Source: Candidatus Woesearchaeota archaeon
GTDB taxonomy: Archaea > Nanobdellota > Nanobdellia > SCGC-AAA011-G17 > GW2011-AR18
Assembly (NCBI GenBank): GCA_018302235.1
Contig: JAGVZW010000036.1
Span: 1-43,540, forward strand
Length of the DNA: 43,540 nucleotides
Direction: 5' to 3'
Shown here in pieces: positions 12,959-21,380 of the stretch (the first letter of the stretch is position 1; each line of letters opens with the position of its first letter). The position numbers and the translations under genes were made by a program. Under the pieces are notes generated by a model that ran no database searches, was not told the DNA's origin, and saw nothing but the letters and a program-made list of their open reading frames with translations.

Positions 12959-14684
12959 CTTTAATTCTTCTTACGCCAGCAGATGATGCTTCTTCTTTGG
13001 TGATTTTAAAGTGTCCTAATTCTGATGTATTATTTACATGCGGTCCACTACATATTTCTTTACTATAGTTGCCAATTATATATATAGAGACTTTAGATGT
13101 ATATTTATGTTCAAACACACCGCTTGCTCTTTGTTTTTTTGCTTCTTCAATACTCATTTCTTCTCTTACTACTGGAACTTTTTCTTTTATTATTTTATTA
13201 ACAAAATCTTCAATTTTGTTTATTTCTTCATTAGTTAATTTTCTGGGAAATGCAAAATCAAACCTTGTTCTTTCTGATGTTATGTTAGATCCTTTTTGAT
13301 GTATACTTTCGTCACATAATATTTCTTTTAGAGCAGCATTTAATAGATGAGTAGCTGTGTGTAGTTTTGTAGTAGCTTCTGAGTGATCAGCTAATCCTGA
13401 TTTAAAAACACCAGCAGATGATGTTCTTGATAACTCTTGATGTTTTTTTAATTCTGAAATATAACCTTCTTCATCTATTCGAATATTTTTCTCTAATGTT
13501 AATTCTTTTGTCATTTCAAATGGAAATCCATATGATTGATATAATAAAAATATATCTTTGCCATTTAATTCTTTTCTATTTTTTATTAGTTTTTCAAACT
13601 CTTTTATTCCATTTTCCAATGTTTCTAAAAATCTTTTTTCTTCTTTTTCCAGTTCTTCTAAAATCTTAGTTTTATTTAGATGTTTATATTCATAATAAAT
13701 TTCAAAAACAGATTCAGCTACTTTTTTTGTAAAATTTTTCATATCTAAAATTTTACCATATCTAATTGCTCGTCTTATTAATCTTCTTAAAACATATCCT
13801 CTTTCAATATTAGAAGGGGTTACACCGTCGCCTATAATAAAAACAGAGGCCTTTATATGATCTGCAATTATTCTTATTGCCTTTTCATTTGTTTTATATT
13901 CTCTTTTTGATGTTTTTTCTATTTCCTTTATTATAGGCTGCCAGCAATCTGTTAAATAATTATCTTCTAATTTGTTTAGTACAGTTAGTATTCTTTCTAC
14001 TCCCCCTCCAAAGTCTATATTTTTTTGTTCAGCAATAATAAAATTGTTTTTATTATCTTTGGTGTATTCCATTAAAACATTGTTTCCTAGTTCTACCCAA
14101 TTTTTATCTTTAGGATCAAAAATTTTTGGTGTAGATTTATTTTTTGGTTTCCAATAGAATATTTCTGTACATGGACCGCATGGACCTGTTAAACCGGCTG
14201 GCCCCCACCAATTGTCTTCTTTAGGTAGAAAAATAATTCTTTCTTTTGGTATATTTAATGACATCCAAATTTTAGCTGCTTCTTCGTCTCTTGGTGCATT
14301 TTCATCCCCTTTAAAACATGTTATTGCTAGCTTTTCTATTGGAATTTTTAGAACTTTAGTTAGAAATTCAAGGGAATATTCTATAGCTTCTTTTTTAAAA
14401 TAACCTCCTAATGACCAATTTCCTAGCATTTCAAAGAAGGTATGATGATAACTATCCCCTACTTCATCTATATCTCCTGTTCTAATACATCTCTGAACAT
14501 TGCATAATCTATTTCCTAAGGGATGTTTCTCTCCTAATAAAAATGGAACAAGTGGATGCATACCTGCTGTTGTAAACAGAACAGTAGGATCATTCTCTGG
14601 GACTAAAGAAAAGTTAATTATTTCTTTATGCTTTTTTGATTTATAAAACTCTATATATTTTTTAATTAATTCTTTTCTATCCAT
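12945..14684 (-). CDS. alaS: Alanyl-tRNA synthetase, short form lacking C-Ala domain
   Basis: DPTVLFTTAGMHPLVPFLLGEKHPLGNRL; WWGPAGLTGPCGPCTEIFYW; editing motifs HTATH and CSGPH; ends just after the editing domain (579 aa). Confidence 0.95.
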   Translation of the reverse strand: MDRKELIKKYIEFYKSKKHKEIINFSLVPENDPTVLFTTAGMHPLVPFLLGEKHPLGNRLCNVQRCIRTGDIDEVGDSYHHTFFEMLGNWSLGGYFKKEAIEYSLEFLTKVLKIPIEKLAITCFKGDENAPRDEEAAKIWMSLNIPKERIIFLPKEDNWWGPAGLTGPCGPCTEIFYWKPKNKSTPKIFDPKDKNWVELGNNVLMEYTKDNKNNFIIAEQKNIDFGGGVERILTVLNKLEDNYLTDCWQPIIKEIEKTSKREYKTNEKAIRIIADHIKASVFIIGDGVTPSNIERGYVLRRLIRRAIRYGKILDMKNFTKKVAESVFEIYYEYKHLNKTKILEELEKEEKRFLETLENGIKEFEKLIKNRKELNGKDIFLLYQSYGFPFEMTKELTLEKNIRIDEEGYISELKKHQELSRTSSAGVFKSGLADHSEATTKLHTATHLLNAALKEILCDESIHQKGSNITSERTRFDFAFPRKLTNEEINKIEDFVNKIIKEKVPVVREEMSIEEAKKQRASGVFEHKYTSKVSIYIIGNYSKEICSGPHVNNTSELGHFKITKEEASSAGVRRIKAILE

Positions 14685-14765
14685 ATGAATTAGATTAATT
14701 TTTTTTTTAAAAATTTATCTGTTTTTAATAATTTCTACAATTTAAGTCAGTAAAAAAAGAAAATT

Positions 14766-15374
14766 TTAATTATTGGATTCCCTAGCTGTTTTAAGTGCTT
14801 TAGCTATCCAGATAAGTTCATCAAAAAATGCTTCCACGCAATCTCCCATAAACCCATGTCTTACAGGCTCGAAAATCTCTGGATTTACTGGAATATTTTC
14901 TTTCATTGCTCTCATAAATACCTCTACAGGAATATTGATAGCATTTCTAATAGGTATCATTTGTAATTCAATGACAACTTCTCTGAGTTGTTCTACAACA
15001 CGGGCCCCACCAACTCCACCGTAACTTACAAAACCAACTGCTTTTTTATTCCATTCTATAAAAATTACATCAAGTGCATTCTTGAGTACAGCAGGGTAAC
15101 CATGGTTGTATTCCGGGGTCACAATAATTATAGCATCGCCATCTTTTATTTTTTTAGCCCAGTTTTGTACAATTGTATTTTCATATTCTCCATTTGCCAT
15201 TATAGGTGGTGTGATAGAATCAAAAAAAGGCATAGGATACTCTCTTAAATCCAAAATTTCTGTTTCAATACCTTCTTTCTTTTTTAACTCTCCAAATATC
15301 CAATGGGCTGGTTTCTCACTAAACCTATTTGGACGAGTACTTCCGATAATAATTTTTATTTTAATCTTATCCAT
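14766..15374 (-). CDS. NAD(P)H-dependent FMN reductase (flavodoxin-like fold)
   Basis: IIIGSTRPNRFSEKPAHWI...IVTPEYNHGYPAVLKNALD. Confidence 0.9.
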   Translation of the reverse strand: MDKIKIKIIIGSTRPNRFSEKPAHWIFGELKKKEGIETEILDLREYPMPFFDSITPPIMANGEYENTIVQNWAKKIKDGDAIIIVTPEYNHGYPAVLKNALDVIFIEWNKKAVGFVSYGGVGGARVVEQLREVVIELQMIPIRNAINIPVEVFMRAMKENIPVNPEIFEPVRHGFMGDCVEAFFDELIWIAKALKTARESNN

Positions 15375-15415
15375 TTTTTGCCTCCTTCAATTTTTTTATA
15401 TATAACTAAGTAGTA

Positions 15416-15853
15416 TTAATATCTTTTTTCATTTTTAGAAGTATATTTTATTTGTGGTCTAAAACCAATTCTATCATAAAGTGTTTCTTTGATAGTTTTA
15501 AATTGATTGTATAGGCGAATATATTCGTTTGCGTTTGTTGTTTTTTTCATATTTTTGAATCTTTGCAATAGATATGCAAGTGATCTTTTTAAAATTGCTT
15601 CTACATCTTCTCTATTTAAAATAGCCAATGAATAGTAGCCATTAAGAAATTCATTATCATCCTCTATAGGTGTTTTTTCTTGTTTAATATAATTTAATAT
15701 TTTTTGTGTCATTTGTTCTGGAGTGCTTAGGGCAATTGTATAAAATAATTTTGGTTCATTATCTTCAAAATTTATTTCTATATTCAACATACTTTTTTCT
15801 TGATTAAATTCTGATAAAATAATATTTCTTACACCAATTTTTTTTATATTCAT
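15416..15853 (-). CDS. Hypothetical protein
   Basis: 145-aa ORF, no recognised family. Confidence 0.5.
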   Translation of the reverse strand: MNIKKIGVRNIILSEFNQEKSMLNIEINFEDNEPKLFYTIALSTPEQMTQKILNYIKQEKTPIEDDNEFLNGYYSLAILNREDVEAILKRSLAYLLQRFKNMKKTTNANEYIRLYNQFKTIKETLYDRIGFRPQIKYTSKNEKRY

Positions 15854-15945
15854 TAGAAAGTTTTTATTTATTTTATATAAAAAGTTATTTGTTTTAAAGA
15901 TTAATTTTATTCATTTAATAGGATATGTACCAGTGAAAATTAAAA

Positions 15946-15969
15946 GTGAGCTGTAAAGTAAACGTCACC
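15946..15969. repeat. 24-bp IS-end-like motif, copy A
   Basis: GTGAGCTGTAAAGTAAACGTCACC; 22/24 match to 32221-32244. Confidence 0.6.
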
Positions 15970-16011
15970 TAAAGAATAAGTTTTTTAAGAAAAAGAGTTC
16001 TTGAAATATCT

Positions 16012-16405
16012 ATGATGGCATATATAATGAGCATAAAAAAAGACTATGGATTGAATCTGTTAGAACATAAATCTCTTTGGGAATATGGGAGAAGAAAAAG
16101 CAGAATCAATATCGGTGATAGAATAATACTATATGCTACTGCTCCCGATAATAAACTAATCGGAGAGTTTATCGTGGGAGTGCTAACGAAGTTTGGGAAA
16201 AAACAAAGGGTGATGTCTGCTATCAGGAAGATGAAGTTATGCCTTATTTAGAATCTGGAGATTTCCGATAGCATTTAAAGTTACTAATCCTAAAAAATAT
16301 CAACAAGCGATCCCAATCAATAAAGTTCCTCTTTTTAGACCTCCAATGAGCTATTGCAGAGCTTCAGAAGAACTTCTATCATTCATAGAAAAACAAAAAG
16401 CATAA
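16012..16405 (+). pseudogene. PUA-like (ASCH/EVE-type) domain protein, two frameshifts
   Basis: MAYIMSIKKDYGLNLLEHKSLWEYGRRKSRINIGDRIILYATAPDNKLIGEFIVG | EVWEKTKGDVCYQEDEVMPYLESGDF | PIAFKVTNPKKYQQAIPINKVPLFRPPMSYCRASEELLSFIEKQKA* spread over three frames. Confidence 0.7.
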
Positions 16406-16429
16406 ATAGGCTCTCATTAAATAACAATT

Positions 16430-17065
16430 ATGCCTAGAGACGTTTTACTTTTAGAAGAGTTTTATGATAGAAAAACAGAAGAAGTTGCTGTTGATTTACT
16501 TGGGAAAATTTTTGTTAGAAGAGTAGATGGAAGAAAGTTGCTTGGAAGAATTGTTGAAGTGGAGGCTTATTTGTGGGAGCATGATGAAGCTGCTCATGCG
16601 GTGGCAGGAAAAACAAATAGGACGCAGATTTTATATGGACCATCCGGACATGCTTATATCTTCAGACTAAGAGCACATCATTGCCTAAATGTAGTCGCAG
16701 AACCAGAGAATTCTCCTGGATGTGTTTTAATTAGAGCATTAGAGCCCCTCAACTACCATGATTATCTAAAAGAAAATAGGAGAAAAAGACCTCATTTCAG
16801 AATAGAAGATTTATGCAATGGCCCTGGAAAGCTTTGCCAATCATTTAAGATTAATCTAGACCAATATGGTATAGACCTTAAAAGTTTAGAGTCAGAAATG
16901 TATATAATTGAACCTTATGACAAAATAGATTTTGATGTTCTAATAACAAAAAGAATTGGAATCACAAAACATGCAGACTGGGAACAGCGTTACATTATTG
17001 CAGAGAATTCTTATGTTTCAGGGAATAAAAGAACTAATGTTGGGCAAATCCTAAAACGCTCATAA
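16430..17065 (+). CDS. DNA-3-methyladenine glycosylase (AAG/MPG family)
   Basis: LLGKIFVRRVDGRKLLGRIVEVEAY...GPSGHAYIFRLRAHHCLNVV...GCVLIRALEP...NGPGKLCQSF. Confidence 0.95.
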   Translation: MPRDVLLLEEFYDRKTEEVAVDLLGKIFVRRVDGRKLLGRIVEVEAYLWEHDEAAHAVAGKTNRTQILYGPSGHAYIFRLRAHHCLNVVAEPENSPGCVLIRALEPLNYHDYLKENRRKRPHFRIEDLCNGPGKLCQSFKINLDQYGIDLKSLESEMYIIEPYDKIDFDVLITKRIGITKHADWEQRYIIAENSYVSGNKRTNVGQILKRS

Positions 17066-17699
17066 CTTCTTCACTTACTCTCTCCAAATTTTTATTTCCT
17101 GTATCAATTACTACGATTCTATCTTTAAACATGTTGGCAATGATGTCATATTGATTAGAAACTTTCTTTTGAAATTCAAGGACATCGTACTTTGATTTGG
17201 TTATTTTAGTTGTTCTTTCATTAACCCTTTTCATAGATGTTTCTGGATTAACTCTTAATAAAACGGTTCTGTCAGGTTCCAATAATATGTCTTGATCAAC
17301 TAAACTTTGATGTTGCGAAACTAAATAATCTAAAGCTTTTCTCTCATCTCCAAAATTGTCTGATAATCTAATACTTTGATATGCAAACCAACTATCATGA
17401 AATCTATCTGCCACAATAGTTTCTCCTCTAGCTAATGCAGGTTCAAGTCTTTTCCTAGAGTTATCTATTCTAGAAGAGAGTAATAGCAATGCTTCACTTA
17501 ATTTATCTATCTTTTCTGATTTTTCAAATATGCTGTATAAGCTCTTCCACGGCTCAACATCTCTCACAGGATCTCTGGTAAGATAAGGCTTACCTCCAAC
17601 GTTAATTATTTCGCGAGCAATCTTTTCAACAATTGTTGATTTTCCTGTTCCATCAATTCCTTCAAAGCTTATGAAATTATATCTCATGTAACTTCGCAA
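17034..17699 (-). CDS. tmk: Thymidylate kinase
   Basis: FISFEGIDGTGKSTIVEKIA P-loop; DRFHDSWFAYQ; convergent overlap with MPG gene. Confidence 0.93.
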   Translation of the reverse strand: MRSYMRYNFISFEGIDGTGKSTIVEKIAREIINVGGKPYLTRDPVRDVEPWKSLYSIFEKSEKIDKLSEALLLLSSRIDNSRKRLEPALARGETIVADRFHDSWFAYQSIRLSDNFGDERKALDYLVSQHQSLVDQDILLEPDRTVLLRVNPETSMKRVNERTTKITKSKYDVLEFQKKVSNQYDIIANMFKDRIVVIDTGNKNLERVSEEVMSVLGFAQH

Positions 17700-17738
17700 T
17701 TACAAAAGTTTATAAATGTTGTTAGGAATTTATTTTAA

Positions 17739-18221
17739 ATGGAATACAAACCGGATGAACAAATCATGAAAGAAGCCATTAAGATGGCTTATCTAGCAAG
17801 AGGGGAGGGAGACTATGCTATAGGAGCTTTAACAGTTAGAGATGGAGAAATATTCACGCTTGGTGAGAATAAAGTAAAAATAGACAATGATCCGACTGCC
17901 CATGCAGAGATAGTCGCAATAAGAAAAGCTACACAAATTACTAGCTCAAGACATTTAGAGGGCGTGGTTCTTTATTCGACTCATGAGCCTTGCCCAATGT
18001 GTACATCCGCAGCAATTTGGGCTAAAATGGATGGAATTATTTCAGGAACTTATATAGAAGATATGGCGGATTACAGAAAATCTCATCCTAGCAGTCAATG
18101 GTTATGGAGAACCATAGACGTCCATCCTAAATATTTAATAGATAATACCGAAGAAAATCTATTTTTAATCAGAGGTTTCATGAGAGATGAATGTTTAAAG
18201 CTGTTTCATTCCACCCAGTAA
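17739..18221 (+). CDS. Nucleoside deaminase (CMP/dCMP/tRNA-adenosine deaminase superfamily)
   Basis: HAEIVAIRKA ... HEPCPMCTSAAIWA zinc motifs. Confidence 0.9.
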   Translation: MEYKPDEQIMKEAIKMAYLARGEGDYAIGALTVRDGEIFTLGENKVKIDNDPTAHAEIVAIRKATQITSSRHLEGVVLYSTHEPCPMCTSAAIWAKMDGIISGTYIEDMADYRKSHPSSQWLWRTIDVHPKYLIDNTEENLFLIRGFMRDECLKLFHSTQ

Positions 18222-18553
18222 CTAATTTCTTCTGAGAAATCAATTTTTCTCTTTTCCCATTCATCGTCAAATTCTTTTTTAATTTTTATCGGCTTTTTAA
18301 TTTTTATAGCGTAAGAAATTTCTTCTATTGTCCCTTTAGACAAACCAAAAATCCAAAACTCATCACATAAATCAATTAATTTCCTGCAATAGTTCATTGT
18401 TTCTTCTCTTCCAACAGAACCGAATTCAAAACGTTCAAGCGGAAATGCAACTAAAGGATTAAATGGAGCACATTTTTCTGATTCCACACAATCCATAATA
18501 AGAGAAGACTTTACATGCATTCTTGATGGTATGGCACAATAAACTAGTTTCAT
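18206..18553 (-). CDS. Nucleoside 2-deoxyribosyltransferase-like / DUF4406-like protein
   Basis: IDLCDEFWIFGLSKGTIEEISYAIKIKKPI pattern. Confidence 0.55.
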   Translation of the reverse strand: MKLVYCAIPSRMHVKSSLIMDCVESEKCAPFNPLVAFPLERFEFGSVGREETMNYCRKLIDLCDEFWIFGLSKGTIEEISYAIKIKKPIKIKKEFDDEWEKRKIDFSEEISYWVE

Positions 18554-18603
18554 TATTATCCTAAATCAATTAAGTTTATAAATTTCATTGTTATTATGTT
18601 CCT

Positions 18604-19167
18604 ATGGATTTATTATTTGTGACAGGCAATAAAAATAAGTTAAAGGAAGCATCTCAAATTTTGGGTTTTGAAGTTAAGGGTATAGAAGTTGATGTGCCTG
18701 AAATACAAGATATTGAAGTGGATAATATAATAGAGTATAAAGCAAGAAAAGCGTATGAAGAGGTAAAAAGACCAATTATCATAGAAGATACCGGGCTTTA
18801 TTTTGAATCTATGAATGGATTTCCTGGAGCACTAATTAAATGGGTTCTTAAATCTGTTGGCAATAAAGGAATTGTCAAAATTCTCAAGAATATGGGGCAC
18901 AGAAAAGCTTATGCAAAAACAAGTATCGGCTATTTCGATGGAGATGAATTTCGTATCTTTAGTGGAATAATTAAAGGAGAGATATGTGAAGAACCGAGGG
19001 GAGAAAATGGATTTGGATGGGACATGATCTTTCAGCCCGAAGGATATGATAAAACCTTTGCAGAGATGACTAATGAAGAAAAAAACGATATCTCAATGAG
19101 GAAGATTGCTTTTGAGAAGACTAGGGAATTTTTATTCAAATTGGATAAAGAGGTTGGATCTTTATGA
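18604..19167 (+). CDS. XTP/dITP diphosphatase (HAM1/RdgB family)
   Basis: LLFVTGNKNKLKEASQIL; IIEDTGLYFESMNGFPGALIKW; GENGFGWDMIFQPEGYDKTFAEM. Confidence 0.95.
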   Translation: MDLLFVTGNKNKLKEASQILGFEVKGIEVDVPEIQDIEVDNIIEYKARKAYEEVKRPIIIEDTGLYFESMNGFPGALIKWVLKSVGNKGIVKILKNMGHRKAYAKTSIGYFDGDEFRIFSGIIKGEICEEPRGENGFGWDMIFQPEGYDKTFAEMTNEEKNDISMRKIAFEKTREFLFKLDKEVGSL

Positions 19168-19521
19168 GACGCCAAATGAAATTATTTAATGAATCTTTTT
19201 TTAGAATTAAAGAGGGAAGAAAAATCATTGAGGTTAGATTATTTGATGAAAAAAGGCAGGAGGTGTCGATAGGCGATGAAATCGGATTCTCACTGATTAA
19301 TAGCCCCCTAATAAGAAGATATTTGTTAAAGTTGTGGACTCTCAAAATTTGGGACATTTGAGGAGTTATATTCAAGCTTTCATTATTCTATGTTTGGGCA
19401 TCCTAATGGGACTACATTAAATGAGCAACTAAAAGATATCATGGAATGTTATTCTAAAGAGGACGAGGAGAAATATGGTTGTCTGGGAATTCATATAGAA
19501 TTAATCGATATTAATAATTAA
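19164..19521 (+). pseudogene. ASCH-domain protein, two frameshifts
   Basis: MKLFNESFFRIKEGRKIIEVRLFDEKRQEVSIGDEIGFSL | KKIFVKVVDSQN | FGTFEELYSSFHYSMFGHPNGTTLNEQLKDIMECYSKEDEEKYGCLGIHIELIDINN* across three frames. Confidence 0.75.
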
Positions 19522-19710
19522 TCTGAAGAAACTAATAGAGTAATAATTTTTCTTGTAAAAATTGCAAATGCTCAAGAATTAGAAGCTGAAATTAAGAAAA
19601 GTAAGCTGGTTGTTAAGAAACCTTAATTTTTTTGTCCAAAATTCCAGACGTTAACTTAACAGCTCAATTAAAAGATAAATTTATATATTCTTATTTTATA
19701 AAAAATTTAT

Positions 19711-19836
19711 CCCCGCTTAGCTCAATGGTAGAGCGCATGGCTGTAGATAAATTCACTGTTTGATTAGGCTGTTGCCATAAATGAAAAACAGATAGCCAAA
19801 ACCATGAGGTTCCCGGTTCGAGTCCTGGAGTGGGGA
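19711..19836 (+). tRNA. tRNA-Tyr(GUA) with about 54-nt intron
   Basis: CCCCGCT TA GCTC AATGGTA GAGC G CATGG CTGTAG[intron]A CCATG AGGTT CCCGG TTCGAGT CCTGG AGTGGGG A; C1-G72 typical of archaeal tRNA-Tyr. Confidence 0.88.
19747..19800 (+). other. Intron of tRNA-Tyr (boundaries inferred from 37/38 position)
   Basis: Extra 54 nt in the anticodon loop; contains ACAG complementary to CTGT (32-35), but the canonical 3' bulge is not clean. Confidence 0.6.
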
Positions 19837-19871
19837 TACTTTTATAAAGAAAAAATATTAAACTGGATAAT

Positions 19872-20312
19872 ATGATAAAAAAGAAGATTAATATCTGGAA
19901 AAGGGTGATAGCTTATTTTATTGATATGTTAATAATTAATTTTGTTATCTTGTTTCCACTTAATAAATTTTTACCATGGAAAAATTTGGATTTAAAAGAA
20001 TTATTTACAAATTCTTCTGCTACTAAAGAACTTGCTATTTTTAGCTTAATTATAGCATTAATAAACTTATTATACTGGATATTATTTGAATTTAAATTAC
20101 ATCAAACCATAGGTAAAATGATAATGAGATTAGAGATAAGAAGTTTATTTGGAAAATTAAAATTCGGACAAGTTCTAATAAGAAATTTGACTAAACCCTT
20201 CTTTTTAGCATTACTCATTGATATAGCTTATATGTTATTATTTAAATCGTCTCAAAGGCTAATGGAGAAGTTTAGTGGAACATATGTAGGTGAAGAAAAT
20301 GAATCTAAATAA
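19872..20312 (+). CDS. RDD family membrane protein
   Basis: IWKRVIAYFIDMLIINFVI...HQTIGKMIMRLEIRS. Confidence 0.85.
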   Translation: MIKKKINIWKRVIAYFIDMLIINFVILFPLNKFLPWKNLDLKELFTNSSATKELAIFSLIIALINLLYWILFEFKLHQTIGKMIMRLEIRSLFGKLKFGQVLIRNLTKPFFLALLIDIAYMLLFKSSQRLMEKFSGTYVGEENESK

Positions 20313-21198
20313 GATAAAAAATGCAATAATAATAGTTTTATTTTTATTTTTAGTAACTTTCAGTATTAGTTGGTTTTTAGAGAAGGATCAAGATGTTATA
20401 GGTGAAAAGATAATTGTTTTGCCATTAGAGGGAACTATAACTAGCGGGGGATCTACTGATTTATTTGGGGGCAGTAGTTTATCTTCTTTGACATTTGCAG
20501 AAAAAATTAGAGAGATAAATGCAGCATCAAATGTTAAAGGTGTAATTATTGAAATAAATAGTGGTGGTGGAAGTGTAATAGGATCTGAAGAAATAGCTGA
20601 TGCTATTAAAGAGTTAAATAAAACTAAATATGCAGTAATAAGGGAAGTAGGGGCCTCTGGAGCATATTGGGTTGCAAGTGCTACTGATAAGATATATGCT
20701 TCGCCTATGTCTATCACTGGGAGTGTTGGTGTAATTGGTTCTTATTTGGAATTTAGCGGTTTATTTGATAAATATGGTGTTGGTTATGAAAGATTGGTTG
20801 GGGGAGAGTATAAAGACATAGGATCCCCATTTAAAAAATTAAGCCTAGAAGAAGAAAAAATAATGCAAAAAAAAATAGATATTATTCATGAATATTTTAT
20901 TGAAGAGGTAGCAAAAAATAGAGAATTAGATGTAGATGTTGTTCGTAGTCTTGCAGATGGACAATTTTATTTAGGTATAGAAGCAAAAGATCTTGGACTA
21001 ATTGATGAATTTGGAGATACTAATAAAGCTAAAAAAGATATGGAAGAAATTATTGGAGAATACAAGCTAGAAAGAATTGAAGAGAAAAAAAGTATACTTG
21101 ATTTTTTTAAATTAACAAGCTATTATCTTGGAAAAGGTATTGGTAGTGAATTAGTAAATAATATAGAATTAAAAAATAAGATGGATATTATTGTATAA
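20290..21198 (+). CDS. Signal peptide peptidase SppA-like serine protease (S49)
   Basis: VKGVIIEINSGGGSVIGSEEIADAI; VGASGAYWVASATDKIYASPMSITGSVGVIG. Confidence 0.93.
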   Translation: MKKMNLNKIKNAIIIVLFLFLVTFSISWFLEKDQDVIGEKIIVLPLEGTITSGGSTDLFGGSSLSSLTFAEKIREINAASNVKGVIIEINSGGGSVIGSEEIADAIKELNKTKYAVIREVGASGAYWVASATDKIYASPMSITGSVGVIGSYLEFSGLFDKYGVGYERLVGGEYKDIGSPFKKLSLEEEKIMQKKIDIIHEYFIEEVAKNRELDVDVVRSLADGQFYLGIEAKDLGLIDEFGDTNKAKKDMEEIIGEYKLERIEEKKSILDFFKLTSYYLGKGIGSELVNNIELKNKMDIIV

Positions 21199-21258
21199 TC
21201 ATTTCTTTTTCTTTATTTTTTTTACTGTTTTTTTTGGAGCACAACATCTACACGCCAT
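21199..21258 (-). CDS. Tiny Cys-cluster/Lys-rich peptide (19 aa)
   Basis: MACRCCAPKKTVKKIKKKK*; complete ORF in a short intergenic region. Confidence 0.4.
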   Translation of the reverse strand: MACRCCAPKKTVKKIKKKK

Positions 21259-21380
21259 AAATTCACCCCCATTATTTTATTAATACCATATTTTATTTAA
21301 AATTAACTATATTTGAAACAATCGTGCGAATAACTTTAAAGAATTAAAGTAGAAAGTCTTGCAGAACAAATAACATACAA

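Noticed and set aside
13038-14403. Plus-strand ORFs antisense to alaS (13038, 13069, 13418, 13972, 14212)
   Set aside because: Low-complexity F/L/S-rich translations opposite a clear conserved CDS.
14773-15405. Plus-strand ORFs antisense to the FMN reductase
   Set aside because: Opposite a clear conserved CDS; no domain signal.
16012-19521. Programmed frameshifting in the PUA-like and ASCH genes
   Set aside because: Two shifts per gene without recognisable slippery/stimulatory signals; decay or indel errors are simpler.
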